From: Fragum whitleyi
Taxonomy: Eukaryota > Mollusca > Bivalvia > Cardiida > Cardiidae
Length of the DNA: 64,000 bases
Assembly (NCBI GenBank): GCA_948146395.1
Contig: OX411557.1
Location: forward strand, 37,240,077-37,304,076
Direction of reading: 5' to 3'
Positions 22,399-33,708 of this stretch are shown here, one piece after another; within the stretch, counting starts at the first letter, position 1, and every line of letters starts with the position of its first letter. The notes beneath the pieces are model-generated. The model did no database searches. It had not been told where the DNA came from and saw nothing but the letters and a program-made list of their open reading frames with translations. The position numbers and the translations under genes were made by a program.

Positions 22399-22515
22399 GC
22401 TATAGATACGAGATTTGGGTCATTTGTCAACGAATGATTCGATGCGGATTGGTGATAGTACGGATGATTAGTTTCTGTCATACAACAAACAACAAACACA
22501 GTTATTCACTTATAT

Positions 22516-24383
22516 TGGTTTTCTAGCGTAGCCAAATTTTACCCGACATTTAGCAAATGCAATTGTGACACGATTTTTCTGTTCCCTCGCCAATTGCCGT
22601 AAAAGTAGAAGGCCAAAGTGGGTAAGCAACTGGTTGCTAGGATGAAATGTGTGAAAAATGACGCGAGGCCACGGGTAGATGCATCAGCCGCCGCTATAAA
22701 TCTAAAATATTGTTGAAGATGACGTTAATTTATGAAAAAAAAACAATTTTCTCTCAACGCCGAATCATCGATATTTGTTAAGACGGAGAAAAAATGGCCA
22801 AAAATAAACATTAAACCGCAACATATAAGCATTTGAATGGGAAAGGGCGCATGAAACCTCTCTTGAATTGATATTGACCTTGATTTTGTGGGTATGGGCC
22901 TTTAAACGAGGCTTCAGGATTTTGTAAAATCATATCAGAAATTGTCGAATTTCAACCTCTGAAAAGACGGACTGGGTTTTATAAGAGAATGGGACTCTAT
23001 TAGAATTTTACGGTACATAGAAAACCATTTGCACGATTTGTCAATTAACGATCAAAAATGTCGTGATTTAGCTTGAATTAATCTGTAATCGTGTTATTTT
23101 GGTCGTTTTGGTCGTTAACCGGCGAAATCAATTAGAAACCAGCCCTGCGTTCAGTCAGTCGAATCGTTTTCAAATTATACCCCTTTTTGCTCGTGCACTT
23201 GCATGCGGTATATAATTTGAAAACGATTTTCAACATCTTGGCAGTCGGGCTGGTTTCTAACTGTGGCCCAGCTGAAAAACAACAACAACGGACCCGCCGG
23301 GGCAAGAAATAAGTTGGCTTATCGTAGTTTGGCGACTAAGGTTACCTAACTACCGCTGAAGTTTAGATATTTTGGTCGCCGAACTATGACATAAAAATTC
23401 TTACGACGAAGATTTATTTTATATTAAAGACAATAACATTGTCTTGCCTTTTGCTTCTTGTAAATTGTTCATGTAAAATAGCGTTTCTTGTTTCAGTTAT
23501 TTTCATGTTTCAGCTAGTTTTTGTTCTTATTAATTGCTTGTCCGTGCTCAAAATCAGAAAACAGATTTTCCTGTTGCCGATTTATCATATCATATATTTT
23601 TAATAACAATGAAAAAATAAATTCTTGCAAAGCACCTTGTCTCATTAGTTTTTTATTCTATTTGAGCTCATTGAGCACGATTTACTCAAGGTCATACGCA
23701 CCCCAAATTTAACCCCCTACATGTACCACCCAAAAATCAATATGATATTGGTCTTTGAGGTGGAAGGGGGTTAAACTCGAGTTCCGTATGCTCAGCGTAG
23801 GCTATTGTGATCGCTGAACGTCCTTCATGCACGAGCACAATTTTACAAATAGTTTTATAGGTGAAAAAGCTTATAACCCTATTTGGATGTAAAATAAATG
23901 AACAAGTGATGATATTTACGTTGGGAGAATTTCACTGAAAGCGAAGCGCGTCATTTAGCAATAGGGCTCTATGACATAAAAGGATCAACGTTCGAACTAA
24001 AGATGACGTTGGGTATAATAAATGGGCGAAGCTAACTGTGTACACATTAGAACACATGGCATATATGAATTTTAATGTGAATCAAAGTCTATGTAATATC
24101 TCTAATTTCATTTATGCGATTCACTTGCCATCAAGCGAGAATCAAAGACAAAAGGTATTTCTGGTGAACTTCTCATAAAAAAGTTTATAAATTTAACAAT
24201 ATGAATAATCACGAAATAATAAATGAAAAGTTTTACACAATAACCCCTTCTCAATGGCGAGCTGACATAAAAAGCAACATACTTTATTTCCCAGTCAATA
24301 GCGATTCGACATCCGCTACTTCCACCCGACAGTAAATAACAATCGAACATTTAATTTGGCCTGACAATTTCTATTCAACAAAT
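22516..24383. other. Intergenic stretch after cPLA2
   Basis: It contains a Family B copy (23132-23259), an imperfect palindrome at about 23675-23800 (AGCACGATTTACTC...TTAACCCCC...GGGGGTTAAACTC) and nothing that resembles a gene. The minus frame at 24108-24350 is not protein-like. Confidence 0.5.
23132..23259. mobile_element. Family B foldback element with longer matched ends
   Basis: The outer arms TAGAAACCAGCCCTGCG and GGGCTGGTTTCTA extend the usual family ends. The centre TTTTCAAATTATACC...GGTATATAATTTGAAAA is paired. Confidence 0.7.
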
Positions 24384-24728
24384 TACAGCAAAACTTTTTT
24401 AAGCGATCACAAACGGGACCACCAAAAAGCGGTCGTTAAAGAAAATGGCTGCTTAGTACGCGTTTTGTTTACAAATAAGAAAAATATTTCTTTATTGAAT
24501 ATTGAAAATATTGCGAAATTCTCAATAATGTTATGCTGTTAAAGCTCAATAGAACGGACTCATTGAGATAATTCTGGTGAGTTTAAACAAATTCTAGGAT
24601 TCATTTTCGATCATTTCAAACCAACAATAACTACTTTTTTGATTTAAAGAAGTTTTTGTTGAAAATGGTAGCTTAATAAAAATGGTCGCTTAATAGACGT
24701 GGTCGCTCGTGCAAGATTGACTATATAT
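24384..24728 (-). mobile_element. Family E element, inverted copy
   Basis: It ends GGTCGCTTAATAGACGTGGTCGCTCGTGCAAGATTGACTATAT, the inverse of the start of 5164-5605, and includes CTCATTGAGATAATTCTGGTGAG. Confidence 0.6.
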
Positions 24729-24762
24729 AAGACATCTAGCTGCTGATTAATATCGATTGTAA

Positions 24763-24910
24763 AAGAGCCTGTGCGTGAGGTTTCTGACAATTTCACATGT
24801 GCACATAGTAAAGCATCTGGCAAGCCTTTGTATCCACACAGGCTGACCAGAGTCTTTGCTTAGTGCTATTGAGATAGATTAGGTGGTCAGTTGGAAATGC
24901 ATAGAGCAGG
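24763..24910 (+). mobile_element. Family D element, shortened copy
   Basis: It begins GAGCCTGTGCGTGAGGTTTCTGACAATTT and holds CCACACAGGCTGACCAGAGTCTTTGC and AGATTAGGTGGTCAG. Confidence 0.55.
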
Positions 24911-24979
24911 CTTAAATTATATTTGGTCCGAAATCTGCTATTTGATGACGATTCTACATCAAATTTCATGCGGCGGTTT

Positions 24980-25165
24980 AAGTAAATAGCGATTTCAAGT
25001 CAAGTTTTACTTGACAGATACTAGTAAATAGCGATTTTAAGTCAAGTTTTAATTGACAGATACTAGCAAAAAGCGATTTAGGTCAAGTTTTACTTGACAG
25101 ATACTAGTAAATAGCTAAATAGCGATTTAAGTCAAGTTTTACTTGACAGATGCTAGTGAATAGCG
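24980..25165 (+). repeat. Minisatellite of about 50 bp with an internal palindrome
   Basis: Four units of AGTAAATAGCGATTTAAGTCAAGTTTTACTTGACAGATACT with small indels. Each unit contains the inverted repeat GTCAAGTTTTACTTGAC. Confidence 0.8.
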
Positions 25166-25517
25166 ATTTTACATCAGTTCGTCTGAATCTGCGCTTCTAT
25201 GCAAGCACGAGCTATGATCTCCTATCTGAATGACCGTTCTATCGCATTCTTTTATGGAATAAGGACAGTCTTTGTTGAGTTTGCATCACTATCTTGCAAA
25301 TTCGAACAGTTGGCAAAATATTTCTGGAGAACTGCTAGTACCAGTAGACCGATCATCTGTAATAACAGATAAGCCAGTGAAATTAACAAAAGATTGACTC
25401 CTTTTTTCAGCAATCTCTCCCTATCTGACGTTATCTAGTCGGTACCATTGTAATCTTAACAGCAACAGCTAGTTTCCATTGCAAAATGCTGCGATATAAG
25501 GAAGCAGAGTCGTAAAA

Positions 25518-25640
25518 GCGCTTCCGCAACAGTTCGGAGCTCATTATCTTTCACGCTGTTGACCGAGGTTTCCCGATGAAATCATCAGGAAACCTTGGTT
25601 AACACTGTTAAATTTCATAACTTCCGAAATGTTGCGGAAC
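25518..25640. repeat. Hairpin of about 120 bp
   Basis: TTCCGCAACA...GTTGACCGAGGTTTCC pairs with GGAAACCTTGGTTAAC...TGTTGCGGAA. It is probably a small foldback element, single copy here. Confidence 0.6.
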
Positions 25641-25799
25641 TATTACCTTAGGAGAATTTATCCTCGTTCTTCAATAAAAGTATACAATATACATTACTAA
25701 TTAATTCGTATCTAGGTCTGAGATATTAAAACTTTTCTCTTTCTCAACTGCAAATCTCAAATTTAGATTTTAAATAAGGTATGAAATTAAAAGATATTG

Positions 25800-25965
25800 T
25801 TACAGTAAATTACATCGTGAAATTGACATTCATCTCAATCAAAAGAACTCGCTCAGCGCTCCATTAATTCATTCGTAACACTCACACAAACCATTCAAAA
25901 CCGTTCCAAAAACACTAAAAAAGATAAGATCAACATCTACGTTCAAAATACAGTGAGCGTAAAAA
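25800..25965 (+). mobile_element. Family A foldback element, left half only
   Basis: It begins TACAGTAAATTACATCGTGAAATTGACATTCATCTCAATC and ends within CAAAATACAGTG before the central stem. Confidence 0.7.
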
Positions 25966-26469
25966 GTTTAGTCGTTCCGACTTCGATGGGATATATTTCA
26001 AGATCTGATTCATATTTTACAACAATGTTGATATAAATTAAAATTTTATTCAATTTCCTTCCAGAGTGCAATGATTTTGAAATGTAAGACGAAATTTGTC
26101 AGTCATAACCATATGCTCCTCCACAGACCGGTAGAATGGTAAATGCACACAGTTTAATCAACGGATGTCCTCCCGTTTTTAACACATTCGAATTAATGTT
26201 TGTCATCGATATCATTTTGGGTATCTCATCGCAATAAAAAAGAAGTTGGTTAGAGTATGGGATATTTCTGAAGGCTCTTCAACATCATCTTTGCACCCTT
26301 TCCATCAAGATGCACCTATTGTTTAATGAGAGACAATTTCGTAAAATATTGTCTACCAGGAAAGAAAACTGTAGTTCCTGTTTCTTCTTATCCCCAGAAA
26401 TTGAGTTATTGCCAATTTCCGGTTCAGGAATCACTTACGTTCTTTTGACGGCCACGGGGACGTTTATTT

Positions 26470-27757
26470 AAGGTAACTGCGGACACATAGAGGGTTTTTT
26501 AGGTCCAACTTTTATTAGTCTGCAAATCTTGTCTAATGCAATAAAATTGAACTTTGAAATATCCGCTTTCATATGTCGGTCCTAAAAAAGGAATTTCATA
26601 TCGTAGAAATGACGACATCAATGGGGGCCGACCCCTTTTTTAAGGGACCAATTTCAGTAATTGTCCATTTTTCCGGAAATAATTAACCGATTTTTATTCC
26701 GAAAACACCATTTGCATCGTAAAAAGACGCCTGGGGTTGTGTTTTGGATTATATGAAGATTTAAGTGTAAGAATTACAATAAGGTTTAACGTTTAATATG
26801 TAAATACCTTCTGCGTTGCTGTTTCCGAGTACAGTTACTGAAATATTGACTTTTTTCTCGAAAATTTGTCCGGCGACCTATGCTGAAATTTAGATATGTT
26901 GCTGCCGTATCATTTCACTGACAATTTTTTTTAAATAAAAACCCTATGTCTTCGGGTTAGAATTTTTGTAAAATTCGATTTCGCGAAGATATCGCAAATC
27001 AACGGATATTTTCAACGTCGTGTTAAAAGTTCGCAAAAGCTGTCTTTTTAAACGGATGAAAAATTAGTTGATTTGATTTTTTTAAAATCACTTTTAGATT
27101 TTAGACTTCTGAAGCCTATATCTTACAATAAACCCCAATTTCCGATATTCAAAAAAAAAAGATATTGCACAAGGATTGGCGTCAACTAAGCATAGTAACG
27201 ATGGTTTTGTTGGGACGCCTAAAAATATCGAAACATGTTGCAACAACCTCTCAAAATCAAAATTTATGAACAATTTAACCCGAAGATATATCATTTTATT
27301 TCATAAATGTGAAGCATATTCATCTCGCTACAAAATAAAAACAAAATCAGCATAGGTCACCTGACAAAATTTGAAGAAATTTCCGTATATTTACAAAAAA
27401 AATAAATATAATATGAATCAAATCTTAAAAAATCGCGAAATAGATAGCAGTTCGGACTTATTTCTGTTTTGATACGCTCAGAAATTAAACGACAAGCTCT
27501 GGCGTTAATGGACTTTCTTAATTAGGCTTTTTTGTAAAAATCGGCCGAATAATTAAGAAAATATTTGCAAATACTGATTTTGGCGGGTCGAAAAGGGGTT
27601 GGCCTCTTCATGGCGTCACGACGTCAAATGAACGAGCTTGAAACCCTTTTGATTTCTTTTTAGCTAATGTCCACACTTCAAAGATCAATTTCTGCAATTA
27701 TTGGTAGATTTTGAGAAAGTCAAAAATTCGGCAATGTTATCGGTCCGCAGTTACCTT
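26470..27757. mobile_element. Non-autonomous element with terminal inverted repeats, 1.29 kb
   Basis: The ends are AAGGTAACTGCGGAC at the left and GTCCGCAGTTACCTT at the right, an exact 15-bp inverted pair. Subterminal stretches around GGGGCCGACCCC and AAAAGGGGTTGGCCTC are loosely symmetrical. No reading frame longer than about 65 codons occurs inside. A further partial copy of the end motif (TACTGCGGACC) lies just outside at 27763. The superfamily is not clear. Confidence 0.6.
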
Positions 27758-28388
27758 CAGTATACTGCGGACCAAATTGACTGGTAGTTTCTTTTCAGTT
27801 TGTTTCCATTAATCAAAAGTAAGATATGAATGGTGCACAGAGTTGTTTTACCGTTACCGATTGCAATCAATATGGGTAAACAGCTATCGTATTGCTCAAC
27901 GTAACGTCATGACGTTCGGGAGCAATTTTAATGTAATAATAATAATAATAATAATAATATCTTTATTTTGAGAAGGTAAAACATAAAGACATCAAATTCA
28001 ACCAACAATGAGATAGAAAAGTGTCTTTTTTACAATGTTGCCTTCTTTCAATCCCAAACTCCCACCCTTTCCTTTACTCAAGCACACCCATCGACCCCTT
28101 CTCACATTCTCGATCACTTAATCGCTCACTCATTCATTCACTCGCTTACTCACTTAATCACTATCATTATAATAAAACAATAAACATGGAATTTTTCAAA
28201 CAGTAAATAGAGTATGATATACTATTGATACAATCTCGTACGGACAGACACACATAAAATTTGGATGCACCTATTGCTGGACGGTTCAATAACGATATAA
28301 TTATATATTTTGTTGGTCAAGTAAATAACTCTTTATTCTCTTTTTGAAACTGTAAATTGTTTTCGCTTCTCTAATGAAAAAAGGAATT

Positions 28389-29342
28389 TCATATAAAAGA
28401 ATAAAAGAGTTGTTTCATTTCAAATGTAAGATATATAGACATTCGTTTTAGCAAAGCAATTTTGCTGTTTACTTTTATATATGTTTTATTAATATGATCC
28501 GTCCATGATAAGTGCTTGTCTACACTTACACCTAAAATCTTATGCGACTCAACGTTCTCTATAGGGACATTATTGATACGTAAATCAAGCTTAGAAGATA
28601 AACAAATACTTCTAGGTCCTATAAGCATGCATTTTGTTTTATTTGGATTAACGAGCATGTTATTGTTTATGCACCAATCGAGAATACAATTCAAACTGTT
28701 CTGAAGATTAGTTTGAACCTCTGACAGTTCATTTCCGGAAGTGTGAAGCGTTGAATCATCAGCATAAAGATCAAGATTAGAGTTTTTGATGACTAAGCTT
28801 AGATCATTGATAGAAATTAAGAACAATATTGGGCCTAAAATAGACCCTTGAGGGACACCGCTTACTAATGTTTTAGGAGATGAAAACATAGTTTTATGTC
28901 GTATACACTGTGTTCTTTCATTAAGGTAAGATTTAAAAAGGGCCAATGACGTTTCAGAAAAGTTATGTAATTTTAATTTATGCAATAGAATTTCGTGATC
29001 AACCAAGTCGAACGCCTTTTGAAGGTCTACAAAGATAGAACCAATTATTTTTCCTGAATCAATTTCGTTTAGCCATTTATCAATTAATCGAATGAGCGCA
29101 GTTTGACATGAATGTTTTTCCCTAAAGCCAGACTGGAAAGTTTCTAAGATGTTAAATTTGCTTAAAAAAGAGTTTAACTGGTTTGCCAAATGTCTTTCGA
29201 AGATTTTTGATAATGTTGGTAATACGGAAATTGGTCGATAGTTGTTTGGGTCTTGTTTTAATGATCCTTTATGTAGCTGAAGCACAAAGGCGTGTTTTAG
29301 CGCTCTAGGGAATATACCTTTGGCGATACTATTATTTATCAT
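28389..29342 (-). pseudogene. LINE reverse transcriptase
   Basis: The open frame of 317 codons carries the non-LTR RT motifs in order: NYRPISVLPTLSKIFER (fingers), FVDLQKAFDLVDH (motif A, first catalytic Asp), GVPQGSILGPILF (motif B), YADDSTL (motif C) and ILGVSVDKHLSW. The catalytic residues are intact, but the frame is cut from its upstream part by a frameshift between 29342 and 29376, and the endonuclease is missing. It therefore cannot move on its own. The product would copy LINE RNA into the genome by target-primed reverse transcription. Confidence 0.9.
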
Positions 29343-29375
29343 TGATGTAATTGGAAGAACTATATGCTCTCCACA

Positions 29376-30050
29376 TTATTTCAAAATAATTGCACTTATA
29401 TCATCTATTCCAGTAGCTTTACATGTGTCTAATGCCTTTATAATTTTGCTTACCTCGAAGGGTGTTATGAATCTAACATCAAAAGTATTATTTGCAAGTT
29501 TATTTCGTAAGCATGTTTTTAAAAAGGAAAACGAACCTTCGCTGAAATTAACTTTATTTATGATTTTCGCTACGTTAATAAAATGGTCATTGAAGCAGTT
29601 TAATATAGTTTGAGTATCCTCAACTTCCGATCCGTGATAACTTAGTTTAGAGGGAATGTGGGGTTGTTCAACGTTGTCATTATCATTATTTTTTATTTTG
29701 CGAAAATTTTGCCATAACTTTTTTGAGTCTGTGCTGTTTTTAATAGCATTATTGTAATAGTTTTTCTTACTTTTGCGTATAAGATGTATAGTTTTATTTC
29801 GCATTAGCTTATAATTTTTCCAGTCCTTTAACTTGTGAAAATGATCACGTTTAATCATAGCATGTTTAATTTCGTCATTGAACCATTCTGGAAGATGGTC
29901 ACTTTTAATTCTTTTATGCTTTATGGGTGCATGTCGCGATAAATTATCATTCAGGATGTTATAAAAGCAGTCCAAGGCCTTATCTGGATCTACTTCTGTT
30001 TCAACAAGGTGGAGTGGTGATAAACTTAAATCTCTGTGAAATTCAGTCAA
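29376..30050 (-). pseudogene. LINE ORF2 linker region
   Basis: The frame has HLPEWFNDEIKHAMIKRDHF and KTIHLIRKSKKNYYNN, then CKATGIDDISAIILK, a LINE signature just before the RT fingers (usually A-x-G-x-D-x-I/L-x). A stop and frameshift then separate it from the RT frame at 29342. Confidence 0.8.
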
Positions 30051-30644
30051 CTTAAAGTTCTTAAAGCTCCTATATTTTAAAACTGAATGTGAATTTTTTC
30101 GAGTATGCCTATAGTTATCGTTAAACGAAATCCGTTAAAGGAAAGAGGTCAATGTTTATTTGTAACAAACCACATGGTAAAAAAAACACTTCTGACAGAA
30201 ACTTTAGTCAATTTAAACATTTCCCAGATATGTACACCGTATAAGATGTGTCAATGCGCTGTCCACCAACTTTAACGTCGTCTCATTTAACGTTGCTTCT
30301 GTGAAGGATGCGTTACATTAACGTGTTTAATGTTAACTCGGAATAAGAGTTATCATATGAGACAAAAATAAATTATGTCAATTTGTTGCACCCATTCATC
30401 GACCATGTACGTTAATTTCACGAAAACGTTACTAAAGACGAATGTATGCGAGAACAAAAACTACGATCAAAAGAAAGCAAGTTGGTAGACAAGTATCTTT
30501 CAAACTGAAATTTTCGTTTAGCTAAATTGTTTGAATTCTTTGTGACGTTATTAAAAGTGCGACTAAACTTTTTGCGTTCAGTTGAATATAGCTAGAAAAA
30601 AATGCAATTTGACTCAAATAGTTGTAATTATGCTCGTCCGATAG

Positions 30645-30846
30645 GCTCTTAAAGAAATAGAAAGCCATTTACAGAACTTGCATGCATATCTTATTAGAGA
30701 GATGTATTAGATACTTGATCTAAAAAAGCGACATTGGATTTCCTTCCTTAAATTTCACTCAGAACTCACTCCACATACCCATTCAGTTTCACTCCTAAAT
30801 CATTTAAAAATCATTCACCTTGTCAATTTCACGATGCTGTTAACTA
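30645..30846 (+). mobile_element. Family A foldback element, right half only
   Basis: It has AAGAAATAGAAAGCCATTTACAGAACTTGCATGC, GACATTGGATTTCCTTCC and ends CACCTTGTCAATTTCACGATGCTGTTAACT. Confidence 0.65.
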
Positions 30847-30912
30847 TCCTTAGTATTTCACAATATCATTTATGTTCATACAAATGTTATAGTATAACAA
30901 CATGATGAAAGC

Positions 30913-30918
30913 TTTATT
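30913..30918 (-). promoter_or_regulatory. Polyadenylation signal of the membrane protein gene
   Basis: AATAAA on the minus strand (TTTATT on the given strand), 24 nt downstream of the inferred stop codon. It implies a very short 3' UTR. Confidence 0.4.
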
Positions 30919-30941
30919 CTCTAGTTACGGATATTTTCAGT

Positions 30942-30977
30942 TTAATTTGAGAAAAGTTTTATTATCTCAGAGCCTTG
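30942..30977 (-). CDS. Unidentified membrane protein gene, last exon
   Basis: After an ATTACAG acceptor the exon reads QGSEIIKLFSN and then TAA (30942-30944). It enters in phase 0, matching the phase in which the previous exon ends. A minus-strand AATAAA follows 24 nt after the stop. The chain of matching phases is the support; a single exon this short would not stand alone. Confidence 0.55.
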   Translation of the reverse strand, partial: QGSEIIKLFSN

Positions 30978-31046
30978 CTGTAATGTGCGTATAAAGAAAT
31001 AGCGCTCGAGAGCGTTTTTTTTATCCTGACGCAGCGGGATACTTAC

Positions 31047-31100
31047 AGTTATCCAATACATTAAAGTAAACGAAATTGTCAGAGTCTCTGGTACACCAAT
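31047..31100 (-). CDS. Unidentified membrane protein gene, exon (18 codons)
   Basis: It encodes IGVPETLTISFTLMYWIT between a TATTTCCAG acceptor and a GTAAGT donor, both strong. Phase 0 on both sides. The hydrophobic second half could be part of a fourth membrane segment. Confidence 0.6.
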
Positions 31101-31239
31101 CTGGAAATAAAAAAAATCTTAAAAAGACTGCTTAGCACGAAAACTTTCATGAAATGTTTTAGAGATCAAATCCGTTTTGTAGGTGTACCATAGATCAAAG
31201 TGGAGCATCATTTTTAAACATTCACAAACGTGTTTTCCA

Positions 31240-31325
31240 CCATGAGTGCTGAGCTGGTTTACGATTGTAATATTTGTGCTCATGCCAGTTGAAAATTGGC
31301 AAAAGCGGCGTTAAATTTAAAGTTC
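31240..31325. repeat. Possible SINE tail fragment
   Basis: GCTCATGCCAGTTGAAAATTGGCAAAAGCGGCGTTAAATT resembles the SINE tail (GAAAGCGGCGTTAAACTCC) but is short and diverged. Confidence 0.35.
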
Positions 31326-31488
31326 AGAAAAGGGGAAAAAATGAAAAGAAAATATTTTCTGAAACGCAGTATCGTCAATGAGAATGCAAAAACACGTAGC
31401 CATAGCTAAACTAGGCTGCAGATCTCTTTTCCCGTTTTATAAATCCGATATACTGAACGTTTTTTTTTTTTCGTTTTAGTTTCCTTAC

Positions 31489-31554
31489 CTTGAAATCCAT
31501 ACTAACAACAACTGCAGCTTGACAAACAGTATTTATCACAAAAACAACAACTAC
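31489..31554 (-). CDS. Unidentified membrane protein gene, exon (22 codons)
   Basis: It encodes VVVVFVINTVCQAAVVVSM and three further residues, a strongly hydrophobic segment, between a TTTACAG acceptor and a GTAAGG donor. Phase 0 on both sides. With the end of the preceding exon (PIIVW) it makes a membrane helix. Confidence 0.65.
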
Positions 31555-31744
31555 CTGTAAATAAAGAGTATCGTCAATAAGCGACTCAAACCTCACAACT
31601 TCGGCTTGAAGAAAGCTGTAGTTACAAGGATTGGGTCGCCTATTGACGATTCAAGAAAGTAGAATGGTAATTGTTTGTATATCGAACTCAATCTAGAGTC
31701 AAAATAAAACCTCGTTTGTAGCATCACGAAATGAAAGATAAATT

Positions 31745-31995
31745 AATCTGTGCAAGACATTTCCAACAAGTTGACATGTCCGTGAAGGGCCTTCATTAAC
31801 CAACCCTGACTATCACGTAAAGAGTTAAACTTTGCCTGACTTCGTAAGACACTTTTGGACTTTATCTATATACATGTATCTACACAGCGCAAAGTGAAGA
31901 CCCTAGTCAGACTGTGCAGATGCACAGGCTGGCCAGAGTCTTTTCTTGGCGCACGTTTGGAATTGTTGCAAATGTCGCGCACAGGCTCAAATGAT
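31745..31995 (+). mobile_element. Family D element
   Basis: It holds AAGACATTTCCAACAAGTTGACATGTCCGTGAAGG, GACTGTGCAGATGCACAGGCTGGCCAGAGTC and ends TTGTTGCAAATGTCGCGCACAGGCTCA. It is in an intron of the minus-strand gene. Confidence 0.65.
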
Positions 31996-32194
31996 CTTAC
32001 ATGAAAAAAAATGTTATACATGTTGAACGTGTAGATAAAATTCTTTTAATAACACTTATGGTACAAAATTTGTAACAGTTCATGACAAAATCTCACAACA
32101 CACAAATTACGTTGAGCTTTTTTTCTCAAACTTCTAAAAGCAAAAACAAAATGCATTCAACCATGTTGCATGTTAAACATCATAGAGATCTTAC

Positions 32195-32419
32195 CCAAAC
32201 AATGATGGGTGTTCGGACCTTCTGTAATCTATTTCTGTCCTTATTTTCTACGCTATTGTTTCGTCGAAGAAATAGAGCAAGGGACCCGGCTAATATCGTG
32301 AAAAACCCTAATAAGAGAGGCAATACCGCCACAAAACACAATCGCCCATCATCTTTCCTGTTGTTAGCTAGAGCAATTACAAGGCAGATCCATGTAAGCA
32401 CGATGGATAGTCCCTGTAG
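32195..32419 (-). CDS. Unidentified membrane protein gene, main transmembrane exon
   Basis: Seventy-five codons between a CGTTTCAG acceptor and a GTAAGA donor, phase 0 on both sides. The start, LQGLSIVLTWICLVIALANN, completes one membrane helix. RKDDGR makes a short polar loop. CFVAVLPLLLGFFTILAGSL is a second helix. A basic stretch (RRNN to LQKVR) follows, then TPIIVW starts a third helix. The pattern is that of a four-helix membrane protein with a basic cytoplasmic loop. I do not recognise the family and assign no function. Confidence 0.7.
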
Positions 32420-32579
32420 CTGAAACGTAAAGAATGTTGACTCTTTTTCTGCCAGATCGGTTTTCGTTGATTAAGTGAACAACAACAAATTATGAAATGT
32501 ATATATTTTCACTCGCGAAAATAAATCTTTAGTTGTTCATGAAATGAAAGATATTCTATCCTACACGTTAAAACAGTAT

Positions 32580-33003
32580 ACAGCTAACAACATCGTGAAC
32601 TTGACATTCATCTCGATCACAACCACTCAGCGTTCCATTCATTCGTTCCAAACACTCACTCAAACCATTTAAAAACGCTCCACCTACTTTAAGAGATAGA
32701 ATCAACAACGTCATTCAAAAGAAATAATGCTAGAAAAAAATCGCGATTTCACTGACATAATTCAAATTGCAAGCATCTGATTGGATCCCGGAGAAATAGG
32801 AAGCTATTTATATAACTTGTAAACATATTTTATTAAAGGGAGGTAATTAATATCGCTAATTCTGTTCATTCTGAACAAAATTTGCGATATTGGATTACTA
32901 CCCATTAAATTCACTCAAAACTCGCTCCAAACACTCACTCGATTTCATTCCAAAATAATTCCAAAATCACCCACCTTGTCAATTTCACGAAGTTGTAAAC
33001 TGT
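32580..33003 (+). mobile_element. Family A foldback element
   Basis: It begins ACAGCTAACAACATCGTGAACTTGACA and ends TTGTCAATTTCACGAAGTTGTAAACTGTA; the central stem reads AAAGGGAGGTAATTAATATCGC with inverse GCGATATTGGATTAC. Confidence 0.8.
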
Positions 33004-33539
33004 AAGTCAATTTCTAAAGTCCAAAAATCTATCAAAAGGATGACGAAATCTTCCAAAACTCCTATTTTGCGCGTGAATAATGTAGCAGTGCTACGAAAAG
33101 ATGAATTCGTTATCATTACAAAAATATGATTTTATCGCCCTTGTTTCGTATGAACTGTCCCAAACCGAAGCATAGCTGGAAAATATCCGACATGTGCCGG
33201 TTCGACACCACGCGGAGAAAAATATTCAAATAATTGGTTTACAAATCCAATGTGCAAACCACTGAGCCAAATCTTCTTTCATTCGATAGGTATTTCAGGA
33301 AATCCGCGAAACCCAACCTTTAGATTTTCGAGCCCAGTGTTATAGGAGATGGAAAAACCTTCGTTTCGCTTTCAGAGCCCTTCATCGCTATTTGATAAAA
33401 GAAATGTTTTTTTAAAGTTCTCCGAATTTATGACCATAAACTTTTAATAAGCTTTACGCTTTTTTCTATAGATACATTTGTATTTCATACTGACCTATCA
33501 GACTTTTCCAAGCGCATGCCAGCTATTGAAAACAGATGT

Positions 33540-33705
33540 GATTAATTTGAATGAAGTTCTTGAACGCCTTGATCGATTTCGGAACGTTTTTGAACGATTT
33601 CGGAACTTTTTAAACGATTTAAGCGAGTTTCAAGAACGCTCTGAATGTAGCGTATAGCGAGTAATTTAAAATGGTTTAGATCGGGATGAGTGTCCATTTC
33701 ATTAT
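33540..33705 (-). mobile_element. Family A foldback element, partial
   Basis: Only the GAACGATTTCGGAAC/GCGAGTTTCAAGAACGC phrases and the end GATCGGGATGAGTGTCCATTTCAT remain. A Family D copy follows directly. Confidence 0.5.
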
Positions 33706-33708
33706 ATG

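Larger units (their letters stand above)
21808..22515 (+). repeat. Tandem repeat of about 220 bp spanning the cPLA2 stop and 3' region
   Basis: The phrase TTCACAATTCTTTACTGCTATAGGATAGTG, which includes the stop codon, recurs in diverged form ending near 22127 and near 22344. Between these lie copies of a block that contains an inverted repeat (CTACAGCTT...AAGCTGTAG), GTCAACGA and a GATTGGAT phrase. At least two full units and one partial unit are visible. The units are diverged, so the array is old. Confidence 0.75.
27935..30130 (-). mobile_element. 5'-truncated LINE (CR1/jockey-like), minus strand
   Basis: The minus strand encodes, in order, a linker region (30050-29376), a reverse transcriptase (29342-28389), a 3' UTR and a terminal (ATT)n tract at about 27937-27958. 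Reading continues upstream of 30050 (HTRKNSHSVLKYRSFKNF), but no endonuclease domain follows, so it is truncated at the 5' side near 30130. A microsatellite-like tail is usual for CR1/L2-type LINEs; the clade is inferred. Confidence 0.85.
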
